This document shows, piece by piece, positions 1 through 8,112 of a DNA stretch of 64,000 bases (positions are counted from its first letter, which is position 1; each line of letters starts with the position of its first letter). Source of the stretch: Hetaerina americana (taxonomy: Eukaryota; Arthropoda; Insecta; Odonata; Calopterygidae). The stretch is from the NCBI GenBank assembly GCA_022747635.1, contig JAKTNV010000172.1:466428-530427 (forward strand), read 5' to 3'. The position numbers were made by a program, and so were the translations under genes. Below the pieces are notes generated by a model, which did not search any database, was not told the origin of the DNA, and saw nothing but the letters and a program-made list of their open reading frames with translations.

Positions 1-2027
1 ATATTTTGAAATGTTTCGTTCCGCGGTTTCTCAGACCGAGGGGAAGCAGAGCGGCCAGGTCCGGAGGGGACCTGGAAGCGCACCATGGGCCGGACTACAC
101 TTTGATCTTAGCCATTAGGCTAAGAAGAAGAGTCGGGGGATCAAACTGTATGATTTCGCGCACGGCACTCCTACGCGACGAAGCGCCTTGGCACGTGCCA
201 CCCGTGGGAAAAAGGGGAGGGGAGGAGTCGGGCTCGAATGCCAAGACGTTCCTCCTCTACTGATTGCGGGAGGAGGGGGGCGGAGGACCTAGCACGCGAG
301 GATTCATTCTGGTGGGCGCGACGCGCTGAATTTAAAATTTATTTGTTGAAATTTTTCGTTCCGCAGTCCCTTAGAAAACGGGAAAACCCTCCGTCGCACC
401 CCTCTGTCTTCAGCATTTACATCTTTTAAACATTTTGTTAGTTCAAAACGAAAAATTTTCAATTAACATTCCACGGTGTTTCAGGCCGTAGAATATTGTC
501 CACCAGGCCCCGTGGTGCCATGATTTAATGCCCTCCCATGCTGCCACGTCCTTCACATAAAAACGGGTGGCGGGGGCCATTAGAAGAGCATCCTCGCTTG
601 CTAGTTCCTCCGCCCCCTTCCACCTCTCGATTCTGCGGAGTAGGAAATTCGAGTCGTCGAGGCCCCCTACTCCACCGGGCAGTGTGTGCGAAGGCACTTC
701 GGCGCTTAGGATGCGCAGTCCGGTAAAAAACATAAAGTTCATCTATATCTACATAATACCCCGTTAGCAGCCGCAAGGGCGTGTGGCGTGGGGTGTTAGG
801 TCACCAACTGTAAAAAGGAAATACACCACATGCAAAAGAAACAACACGCAAAAATACACCCACAGCAGGGCACACACTCATGCAAAAATCCCTTCATCCA
901 ATACTCATGCAAACGCATATACCGCAAAACAACTAAAAAACTGCACCACATGATGCAGCACGGAAGGCATCCTACAACACGGAAGCAAGGACAAACAAGC
1001 AAGAAATTTAAACATCACTACAACATGAAAATGTACCACGTAGCACTCCACCCCGAAAAAGTCTGTAAAAGGCAACGAATTCGACCCAACGTTGCTGGTA
1101 GCAGGAATTTCCCCCCGCGGAGAGGGACGAGGAAATGAAATGGAAACTTAAAAACAGATGAAATAAACACAAATGTGGTCATTCGGAAAGAATGGATTAT
1201 AACAAAACGCATAAGGTTAGTGGAAGAGCATGCATAATACATACAACTGATGATTTTTTAGACGCTGAGGGTGGCTAGTGGAATTTTTGCTATCTATAAC
1301 CCTGCAGTTGCTATCCCGAATCGTCCGGGGGGAAATGGAGTCCTTAAGTCTTCTAGCTCTGGCATCTATTTCCTGAATTTTATATGCATGATCCAAGCGA
1401 CCAATTTATATATTAGTACGAATAATTTGCGAGACCTCGGTGCTGAGCCATGCGGATCAAATTTATTCAATCATTTCAATCTTGCATTGAGACGTCTTTC
1501 AGCCAATGATTCCCACCCTAAATCCATGAATATTTATATAAAAACTCATACATTATGGCACCCTCATTTCTTCTTCTTGGCCTTATGGTTAAGATCAAAT
1601 TGAGGTCCGGCCCCCGGTGCACTTGCAAGTCCGCAATGGACCGGTAGCTTGAACACCGAGGCCGCACGGCCGCCTTAAGACCCCCGGGGGAACTCTCCGT
1701 CAATCCCGTACGTATCCGAGCAGGGCGGATGATTTGAAATACGCGCGGTTTCATTTTCGGCCGCGACGATGGTCAAGCGACAGTTATTCGAGCTTTACGC
1801 CCGATCGGTTTTGTTGACCTCCTCACTCTAGCAGGTATTTGTGAAAGATTATATCAGCCAAAAAACCATCATCTCAAATCGCCAAACAATTTAAATGTCT
1901 TCCCGAATCCACTCGTACTGGCCCAGACCAGCCATAGAAACCGAGAAGAGGTTGAGTGCCTTCAGCGGATAACTCGGCCGCCACCTGGACTATGCAGGTG
2001 GGAATCACGATATCAATGCAAACTTTG
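1..2027 (+). repeat. Repeat unit 1 (2027 bp)
   Basis: U2-like motif of module A lies at 94-130 on the minus strand, and that of module C at 1573-1606 on the plus strand. Private features: A at 39 breaks the CCGCGGT hairpin, A at 167 changes GGCGCT, and one T is missing in the AT-rich spacer near 341-350. It shares a 1-bp-shorter start of module B (ACGGGTGGCG near 562) with unit 7. Confidence 0.97.
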
Positions 2028-4054
2028 AAATTTTGAAATGTTTCGTTCCGCGGTTTCTCAGACCGCGGGGAAGCAGAGCGGCCAGGTCCGGAGGGGACCT
2101 GGAAGCGCACCATGGGCCGGACTACACTTTGATCTTAGCCATTAGGCTATGAAGAAGAGTCGGGGGATCAAACTGTATGATTTCGCGCACGGCGCTCCTA
2201 CGCGACGAAGCGCCTTGGCACGTGCCACCCGTGGGTAAAAGGGGAGGGGAGGAGTCGGGCTCGAATGCCAAGACGTTCCTCCTCTACTGATTGCGGGAGG
2301 AGGGGGGCGGAGGACCTAGCACGCGAGGATTCATTCTGGTGGGCGCGACGCGCTGAATTTAAAATTTATTTTGTTGAAATTTTTCGTTCCGCAGTCCCTT
2401 AGAAAACGGGAAAACCCTCCGTCGCACCCCTCTGTCTTCAGCATTTACATCTTTTAAACATTTTGTTAGTTCAAAACGAAAAATTTTCAATTAACATTCC
2501 ACGGTGTTTCAGGCCGTAGAATATTGTCCACCAGGCCCCGTGGTGCCGCGATTTAATGCCCTCCCATGCCGCCACGTCCTTCACATAAAAACGGGGCGGC
2601 GGGGGCCATTAGAAGAGCATCCTCGCGTGCTAGTTCCTCCGCCCCCTTCCACCTCTCGATTCTGCGGAGTAGGAAATTCGAGTCGTCGAGGCCCCCTACT
2701 CCACCGGGCAGTGTGTGCGAAGGCACTTCGGCGCTTAGGATGCGCAGTCCGGTAAAAAACATAAAATTCATCTATATCTACATAATACCCCGTTAGCAGC
2801 CGCAAGGGCGTGTGGCGTGGGGTGTTAGGTCCCAACTGTAAAAAGGAAATACACCACATGCAAAAGAAACAACACGCAAAAATACACCCACAGCAGCGCA
2901 CACACTCATGCAAAAATCCCTTCGTCCAATACTCATGCAAACGCATATACCGCAAAACAACTAAAAAACTGCACCACATGATGCAGCACGGAAGGCATCC
3001 TACGACACGGAAGCCAGGACAAACAAGCAAGAAATTTAAACATCACTACCACATGAAAATGTACCACGTAGCACTCCACCCCGAAAGAGTCTGTAAAAGG
3101 CAACGAATTCGACCCAACGTTGCTGGTAGCAGGAATTCCCCCCGCGGAGAGGGACGAGGAAATGAAATGGAAACTTAAAAACAGATGAAATAAACACAAA
3201 TGTGGTCATTCGGAAAGAATGGATTATAACAAAACGCATAAGGTTAGCGGAAGAGCATGCATAATACATACAACTAATGATTTTTTAGACGCTGAGGGTG
3301 GCTAGTGGAATTTTTGCTATCTATAACCTTGCAGTTGCTATCCCGTATCGTCCGGGGGGAAATAAAGTCCTTAAGTCTTCTAGCTCTGGCATCTATTTCC
3401 TGAATTTTATATGCATGATCCAAGCGACCAATTTATATTTTAGTACGAATAATTTGCGAGACCTCGGTGCTGAGCCATGCGGATCAAATTTATTCAATCA
3501 TTTCAATCTTGCATTGAGACGTCTTTCAGCCAATGATTCCCACCCTAAATCCATGAATATTTATATAAAAACTCATACATTATGGCACCCTCATTTCTTC
3601 TTCTTGGCCTTATGGTTACGATCAAATTGAGGTCCGGCCCCCGGTGCACTTGCAAGTCCGCAATGGACCGGTAGCTTGAACACCGAGGCCGCACGGCCGC
3701 CTTAGGACCCCCGGGGGAACTCTCCGTCAATCCCGTACGTATCCGAGCAGGGCGGATGATTTGAAATACGCGCGGTTTCATTTTCGGCCGCGACGATGGT
3801 CAAGCGACAGTTATTCGAGCTTTACGCCCGATCGGTTTTGTTGACCTCCTCACTCTAGCAGGTATTTGTGAAAGATTATATCAGCCAAAAAACCATCATC
3901 TCAAATCGCCAAATAATTTAAATGTCTTCCCGAATCCACTCGTACTGGCCCAGACCAGCCATAGAAACCGAGAAGAGGTTGAGTGCCTTCAGCGGATAAC
4001 TCGGCCGCCACCTGGCCTATGCAGGTGGGAATCACGATATCAATGCAAACTTTG
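2028..4054 (+). repeat. Repeat unit 2 (2027 bp)
   Basis: Module A U2-like motif at 2121-2157 (minus), module C at 3600-3633 (plus). Private changes include AGGCTATGAAG in stem-loop I of module A (near 2145-2155), A to C at 3619 inside the U2-like motif of C, and single-base losses near 2831 and 3137. The starting motif is AAATTTTG, a variant also found at the starts of units 8 and 25. Confidence 0.97.
2048..2102 (-). other. Two perfect hairpins beside the U2-like element of module A
   Basis: Shown in unit 2, where both are intact. Hairpin I is CCAGGTCC (2082-2089), loop GGAGG, GGACCTGG (2095-2102), an 8-bp stem. Hairpin II is CCGCGGT (2048-2054), loop TTCTCAG, ACCGCGG (2062-2068), a 7-bp stem. 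On the minus strand both lie 3' of the U2-like 5' domain, the place where an snRNA has its 3' stem-loops. Most units keep both. Unit 1 breaks hairpin II, unit 4 disturbs both, and units 10 and 12 alter hairpin I. Confidence 0.7.
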
Positions 4055-4074
4055 ATATTTTGAAATGTTTCGTT

Positions 4075-4184
4075 CCGCGGTTTCTCAGACCGCGGGGAAG
4101 CAGAGCGGCCAGGTCTGGAGGGGACCTGGAAGCGCACCATGGGCCGGACTACACTTTGATCTTAGCCATTAGGCTAAGAAGAAG
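4075..4184 (-). ncRNA. Module A: U2 snRNA-like 5' domain with downstream hairpins
   Basis: Read on the minus strand, 4184 down to 4148 resembles nt ~5-38 of spliceosomal U2 snRNA. It contains the exact block GGCTAAGATCAA, then GTGTAGT after one extra A. The upstream CTTAGCC pairs perfectly with GGCTAAG around a TAAT loop, at the place of U2 stem-loop I. In U2 the next segment contains GUAGUA, which pairs with the intron branch site; here it reads GTAGTC. After that the sequence leaves U2 and enters hairpins (4109-4129 and 4075-4095). No stem-loop II or convincing Sm site follows. Upstream (to the right) I see no TATA box. I infer a degenerate or repurposed U2-derived element, present in every unit at offset +93 to +129. 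Transcription is unproven. Confidence 0.5.
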
Positions 4185-4217
4185 AGTCGGGGGACCAAAC
4201 TGTATGATTTCGCGCAC

Positions 4218-4374
4218 GGCGCTCCTACGCGACGAAGCGCCTTGGCACGTGCCACCCGTGGGTAAAAGGGGAGGGGAGGAGTCGGGCTCGAATGCCAAGA
4301 CGTTCCTCCTCTACTGATTGCGGGAGGAGGGGGGCGGAGGACCTAGCACGCGAGGATTCATTCTGGTGGGCGCG
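4218..4374 (+). repeat. Module A GC-rich arm (inverted paralogue of module B)
   Basis: This GC-rich, CpG-rich stretch aligns by eye over its length with the reverse complement of 4624-4777. The best block is 4330-4357 against 4646-4673: 27 of 28 bases match, including the exact 15-mer CTAGCACGCGAGGAT. Inside the arm are a GGCGCT/AGCGCC hairpin (4218-4223 with 4236-4241) and the palindrome GGCACGTGCC (4244-4253), which contains CACGTG. No coding function is supported. Confidence 0.8.
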
Positions 4375-4560
4375 ACGCGCTGAATTTAAAATTTATTTTG
4401 TTGAAATTTTTCGTTCCGCAGTCCCTTAGAAATCGGGAAAACCCTCCGTCGCACCCCTCTGTCTTCAGCATTTACATCTTTTAAACATTTTGTTAGTTCA
4501 AAACGAAAAATTTTCAATTAACATTCCACGGTGTTTCAGGCCGTAGAATATTGTCCACCA
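4375..4560. other. AT-rich spacer with a diverged direct repeat of the unit start
   Basis: This stretch is AT-rich (TTTAAAATTTATTTTG, AAAAATTTTCAATTAAC). Bases 4395-4430 are a diverged direct copy of 4057-4090: both contain exactly TTTCGTTCCGC followed by a CTTAGA/CTCAGA-like end, about 338 bp apart. A weaker third copy may lie near 4520-4545. No gene, promoter or terminator can be recognised. Confidence 0.6.
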
Positions 4561-4623
4561 GGCCCCGTGGTGCCATGATTTAATGCCCTCCCATGCCGCC
4601 ACGTCCTTCACATAAAAAAGGGG

Positions 4624-4777
4624 TGGTGGGGGCCATTAGAAGAGCATCCTCGCGTGCTAGTTCCTCCGCCCCCTTCCACCTCTCGATTCTGCGGAGTAGG
4701 AAATTCGAGTCGTCGAGGCCCCCTACTCCACCGGGCAGTGTGTGCGAAGGCACTTCGGCGCTTAGGATGCGCAGTCC
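4624..4777 (-). repeat. Module B: inverted paralogue of the module A GC-rich arm
   Basis: The minus strand aligns with 4218-4374 read on the plus strand. Matching blocks in order include GCGC-TCCTA/CGAAG-GCCTT, a GGTGG..AGGGG region, CTCGAAT, and the near-exact 28-mer at 4646-4673. Short frames open on both strands here translate to similar Gly-rich peptides in A and B only because the DNA is homologous. Unit 6 has lost this module and its array position persists, so a single unit does not need it. Transcription through both arms would give an imperfect long hairpin with a loop of about 250 nt. Confidence 0.8.
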
Positions 4778-4870
4778 GGTAAAAAACATAAAGTTCATCT
4801 ATATCTACATAATACCCCGTTAGCAGCCGCAAGGGCGTGTGGCGTGGGGTGTTAGGTCACCAACTGTAAA
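4778..4870. other. Junction between module B and the A/C-rich tract
   Basis: About 90 bp that includes CATCTATATCTACATAATAC and a G/T-rich piece, GTGTGGCGTGGGGTGTTAGG. I recognise no gene or regulatory site. It is removed together with module B in unit 6. Confidence 0.5.
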
Positions 4871-5080
4871 AAGGAAATACACCACATGCAAAAGAAACAA
4901 CACGCAAAAAAACACCCACAGCAGCGCACACACTCATGCAAAAATCCCTTCATCCAATACTCATGCAAACGCATATACCGCAAAACAACTAAAAAACTGC
5001 ACCACATGATGCAGCACGGAAGGCATCCTACAACACGGAAGCCAGGACAAACAAGCAAGAAATTTAAACATCACTACCAC
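4870..5080 (+). other. A/C-rich asymmetric tract with three CATGCAAA motifs
   Basis: About 200 bp strongly skewed to A and C on the plus strand. CATGCAAA occurs at 4885-4892, 4935-4942 and 4962-4969, with CGCAAAA variants between. A 102-codon frame runs open here in most units and would give a very basic Lys/His/Arg-rich peptide. The opposite strand is open as a Cys-rich peptide. The skew alone explains the lack of stop codons. The motif resembles the ATGCAAAT octamer of animal snRNA enhancers and the CATGCA core of plant RY elements. I cannot choose between these, or exclude chance. Confidence 0.55.
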
Positions 5081-5560
5081 ATGAAAATGTACCACGTAGC
5101 ACTCCACCCCGAAAGAGTGTGTAAAAGGCAACGAATTCGACCCAACGTTGCTGGTAGCAGAAATTTCCCCCCGCGGAGAGGGACGAGGAAATGAAATGGA
5201 AACTTAAAAACAGATGAAATAAACACAAATGTGGTCATTCGGAAAGAATGGATTATAACAAAACGCATAAGGTTAGTGGAAGAGCATGCATAATACATAC
5301 AACTAATGATTTTTTAGACGCTGAGGGTGGCTAGTGGAATTTTTGCTATCTATAACCCTGCAGTTGCTATCCCGTATCGTCCGGGGGGAAATGGAGTCCT
5401 TAAGTCTTCTAGCTCTGGCATCTATTTCCTGAATTTTATATGCATGATCCAAGCGACCAATTTATATATTAGTACGAATAATTTGCGAGACCTCGGTGCT
5501 GAGCCATGCGGATCAAATTTATTCAATCATTTCAATCTTGCATTGAGACGTCTTTCAGCC
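5080..5560. other. Unassigned middle segment
   Basis: About 480 bp of mixed composition. It includes CCCCCCGCGGAGAGGG near 5167 and an Sm-site-like AATTTTTG at 5338-5345 without a convincing flanking snRNA structure. A 110-codon frame starts at a GTG at 5327. It is interrupted by stop codons or start loss in about ten other units, so it is not a maintained gene. I recognise nothing else. Confidence 0.5.
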
Positions 5561-5564
5561 AATG

Positions 5565-5600
5565 ATTCCCACCCTAAATCCATGAATATTTATATAAAAA
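5565..5600 (+). promoter_or_regulatory. Possible snRNA-type promoter of module C
   Basis: ATTCCCA lies at 5565-5571 and TATATAAAAA at 5591-5600. The U2-equivalent +1 would be near 5625. This puts them at about -60 to -54 and -34 to -25. Known snRNA promoters have a proximal or upstream sequence element near -70 to -45, and in some classes a TATA box near -30. ATTCCCA resembles the core of insect PSEA, and TCCCAC resembles the plant USE. The spacing fits neither plant class exactly. Units 5 and 8 lose one base just after the TATA-like box. The evidence is suggestive only. Confidence 0.3.
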
Positions 5601-5624
5601 CTCATACATTATGGCACCCTCATT

Positions 5625-5712
5625 TCTTCTTCTTGGCCTTATGGTTAAGATCAAATTGAGGTCCGGCCCCCGGTGCACTTGCAAGTCCGCAATGGACCGG
5701 TAGCTTGAACAC
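5625..5712 (+). ncRNA. Module C: second U2 snRNA-like 5' domain
   Basis: From 5629 the plus strand reads CTTCTTGGCCTTATGG then TTAAGATCAA, close to U2 nt 5-28. Stem-loop I can still form: CTTGGCC pairs with GGTTAAG through two G-U wobbles around a TTAT loop. The U2 branch-site segment GTGTAGTA is lost (TTGAGGTC). By hand alignment the element is roughly 80% identical over about 63 bp to module A on the other strand, and similarity reaches upstream to TCATACA. A weak GTCC/GGAC hairpin (near 5685-5697) sits where module A has hairpin I. It is a U2-derived copy, probably not a working U2. It is the only one of the two with a TATA-like box upstream. Confidence 0.5.
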
Positions 5713-6083
5713 CGAGGCCGCACGGCCGCCTTAGGACCCCCGGGGGAACTCTCCGTCAATCCCGTACGTATCCGAGCAGGGCGGATGATTTGAAATACGC
5801 GCGGTTTCATTTTCGGCCGCGACGATGGTCAAGCGACAGTTATTCGAGCTTTACGCCCGATCGGTTTTGTTGACCTCCTCACTCTAGCAGGTATTTGTGA
5901 AAGATTATATCAGCCAAAAAACCATCATCTCAAATCGCCAAACAATTTAAATGTCTTCCCGAATCCACTCGTACTGGCCCAGACCAGCCATAGAAACCGA
6001 GAAGAGGTTGAGTGCCTTCAGCGGATAACTCGGCCGCCACCTGGACTATGCAGGTGGGAATCACGATATTAATGCAAACTTTG
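5713..6083. other. Tail segment with hairpins
   Basis: It contains GGCCG-CA-CGGCC (5716-5727), the palindrome CCCCCGGGGG (5737-5746), and hairpin III: CCACCTG (6037-6043), loop GACTATG, CAGGTGG (6051-6057). The rest, including TTGTTGACCTCCTCACTC and the A-rich stretch near 5911-5960, has no recognisable gene. On the minus strand hairpin III continues the series of hairpins lying 3' of the module A U2-like element of the next unit. Confidence 0.6.
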
Positions 6084-8112
6084 ATATTTTGAAATGTTTC
6101 GTTCCGCGGTTTCTCAGACCGCTGGGAAGCAGAGCTAGCAGGTCCGGAGGGGACCTGGAAGCGCACCATGGGCCGGACTACACTTTGATCTTAGCCATTA
6201 GGCTAAGAAGAAGAGTCGGGGGATCAAACTGTATGATTTCGCGCACGGCGCTCCTACGCGACGAAGCGCCTTGGCACGTGCCACCCGTGGGTAAAAGGGG
6301 AGGGGAGGAGTCGGGCTCGAATGCCAAGACGTTCCTCCTCTACTGATTGCGGGAGGAGGGGGGCGGAGGACCTAGCACGCGAGGATTCATTCTGGTGGGC
6401 GCGACGCGCTGAATTTAAAATTTATTTTGTTGAAATTTTTCGTTCCGCAGTCCCTTAGAAAACGGGAAAGCCCTCCGTCGCACCCCTCTGTCTTCAGCAT
6501 TTACATCTTTTAAACATTTTGTTAGTTCAAAACGAAAAATTTTCAATTAACATTCCACGGTGTTTCAGGCCGTAGAATATTGTCCACCAGGCCCCGTGGT
6601 GCCATGATTTAATGCCCTCCCATGCCACCACGTCCTTCACATAAAAACGGGGCGGCGGGGGCCATTAGAAGAGCATCCTCGCGTGCTAGTTCCTCCGCCC
6701 CCTTCCACCTCTCGATTCTGCGGAGTAGGAAATTCGAGTCGTCGAGGCCCCCTACTCCACCGGGCAGTGTGTGCGAAGGCACTTCGGCGCTTAGGATGCG
6801 CAGTCCGGTAAAAAACATAAAGTTCATCTATATCTACATAATACCCCGTTAGCAGCCGCAAGGGCGTGTGGCGTGGGGAGTTAGATCACCAACTGTAAAA
6901 AGGAAATACACCACATGCAAAAGAAACAACACGCAAAAATACACCCACAGCAGCGCACACACTCATGCAAAAATCCCTTCATCCAATACCCATGCAAACG
7001 CATATACCGCAAAACAACTAAAAAACTGCACCACATGATGCAGCACGGAAGGCATCCTACAACACGGAAGCCCGCACAAACAAGCAAGAAATTTAAACAT
7101 CACTACCACATGAAAATGTACCGCGTAGTTCTCCACCCCGAAAGAGTCTGTAAAAGGCAACGAATTCGACCCAACGTTGCTGGTAGCAGGAATTTCCCCC
7201 CGCGGAGAGGGACGAGGAAATGAAATGGAAACTTAAAAACAGATGAAATAAACACAAATGTGGTCATTCGGAAAGAATGGATTATAACAAAACGCATAAG
7301 GTTAGTGGAAGAGCATGCATAATACATACAACTAATGATTTTTTAGACGCTGAGGGTGGCTAGTGGAATTTTTGCTATCTATAACCCTGCAGTTGCTATC
7401 CCGTATCGTCCGGGGGGAAATGGAGTCCTTAAGTCTTCTAGCTCTGGCATCTATTTCCTGAATTTTATATGCATGATCCAAGCGACCAATTTCTATATTA
7501 GTACGAATAATTTGCGAGACCTCGGAGCTGAGCCATGCGGATCAAATTTATTCAATCATTTCAATCTTGCATTGAGACGTCTTTCAGCCAATGATTCCCA
7601 CCCTAAATCCATGAATATTTATATAAAAACTCATACATTATGGCACCCTCATTTCTTCTTCTTGGCCTTATGGTTAATATCAAATTGAGGTCCGGCCCCC
7701 GGTGCACTTGCAAGTCCGCAATGGACCGGTAGCTTGAACACCGAGGCCGCACGGCCGCCTTAGGACCCCCGGGGGAACTCTCCGTCAATCCCGTACGTAT
7801 CCGAGCAGGGCGGATGATTTGAAATACGCGCGGTTTCATTTTCGGCCGCGACGATGGTCAAGCGACAGTTATTCGAGCTTTACGCCCGATCGGTTTTGTT
7901 GACCTCCTCACTCTAGCAGGTATTTGTGAAAGATTATATCAGCCAAAAAACCATCATCTCAAATCGCTAAACAATTTAAATGTCTTCCCGAATCCACTCG
8001 TACTGGCCCAGACCAGCCATAGAAACCGAGAAGAGGTTGAGTGCCTTCAGCGGATAACTCGGCCGCCACCTGGACTATGCAGGTGGGAATCACGATATCA
8101 ATGCAAACTTTG
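6084..8112 (+). repeat. Repeat unit 4 (2029 bp)
   Basis: Module A U2-like motif at 6177-6213 (minus), module C at 7658-7691 (plus). Private changes near 6121-6140 (CGCTGGGAAGCAGAGCTAGC) disturb the module A hairpins. G to T at 7678 hits the U2-like core of module C. It shares GTACCGCG (near 7119) with unit 7. Confidence 0.97.

Larger units (their letters stand above)
4055..6083 (+). repeat. Repeat unit 3 (2029 bp), reference unit
   Basis: Module A U2-like motif at 4148-4184 (minus), module C at 5629-5662 (plus). This is a full-length unit, and I use it as the coordinate reference for the sub-features. Private differences include AAAAAAGGGGTGGTGGGG at the start of module B (near 4615-4630) and a C to T change in hairpin I of module A (near 4115). 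Confidence 0.97.

Noticed and set aside
4286..4300. tRNA B-box-like GGGCTCGAATGCC
   Set aside because: It differs from the B-box consensus at key positions. No A-box at proper spacing, no tRNA fold and no terminator T-run were found.
4060..4317. 85- to 107-codon open frame across module A
   Set aside because: It starts at TTG and its length varies by a single TGA/TGG difference between units. It reads through the hairpins and the U2-like element. Its similarity to frames in modules B and C follows from DNA homology.
4580..4832. Overlapping frames of 72-76 codons on both strands of module B
   Set aside because: Three frames are open over the same GC-rich bases, which is the signature of low stop-codon density and not of a gene.
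4838..4857. G/T-rich telomere-like stretch
   Set aside because: It is a single 20-bp occurrence per unit with no tandem telomere motif.
4852..5058. Cys-rich 68-codon minus-strand frame
   Set aside because: It is the complement of the A/C-rich tract, where TGC/TGT codons arise from GCA/ACA runs. There is no independent support.
4886..5194. 102-codon open frame (Lys/His/Arg-rich), open in most units
   Set aside because: The plus strand is A/C-rich, so stop codons are rare by composition. The complementary strand is open as well. Units 15, 27 and 32 break it with indels and unit 2 shifts its end. It matches no domain I recognise.
5327..5659. 110-codon open frame starting at GTG
   Set aside because: It has no ATG start and overlaps the promoter-like and U2-like segments. 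It is broken by stops in units 10-13, 15, 16, 18, 28 and 29, and unit 6 loses the start.
5574..6169. 78- and 79-codon minus-strand frames in the tail and module C
   Set aside because: They run through hairpins and the U2-like element. The first is shortened in units 17, 19, 21 and 23 and altered in units 5, 8, 27 and 31. No family is recognised.
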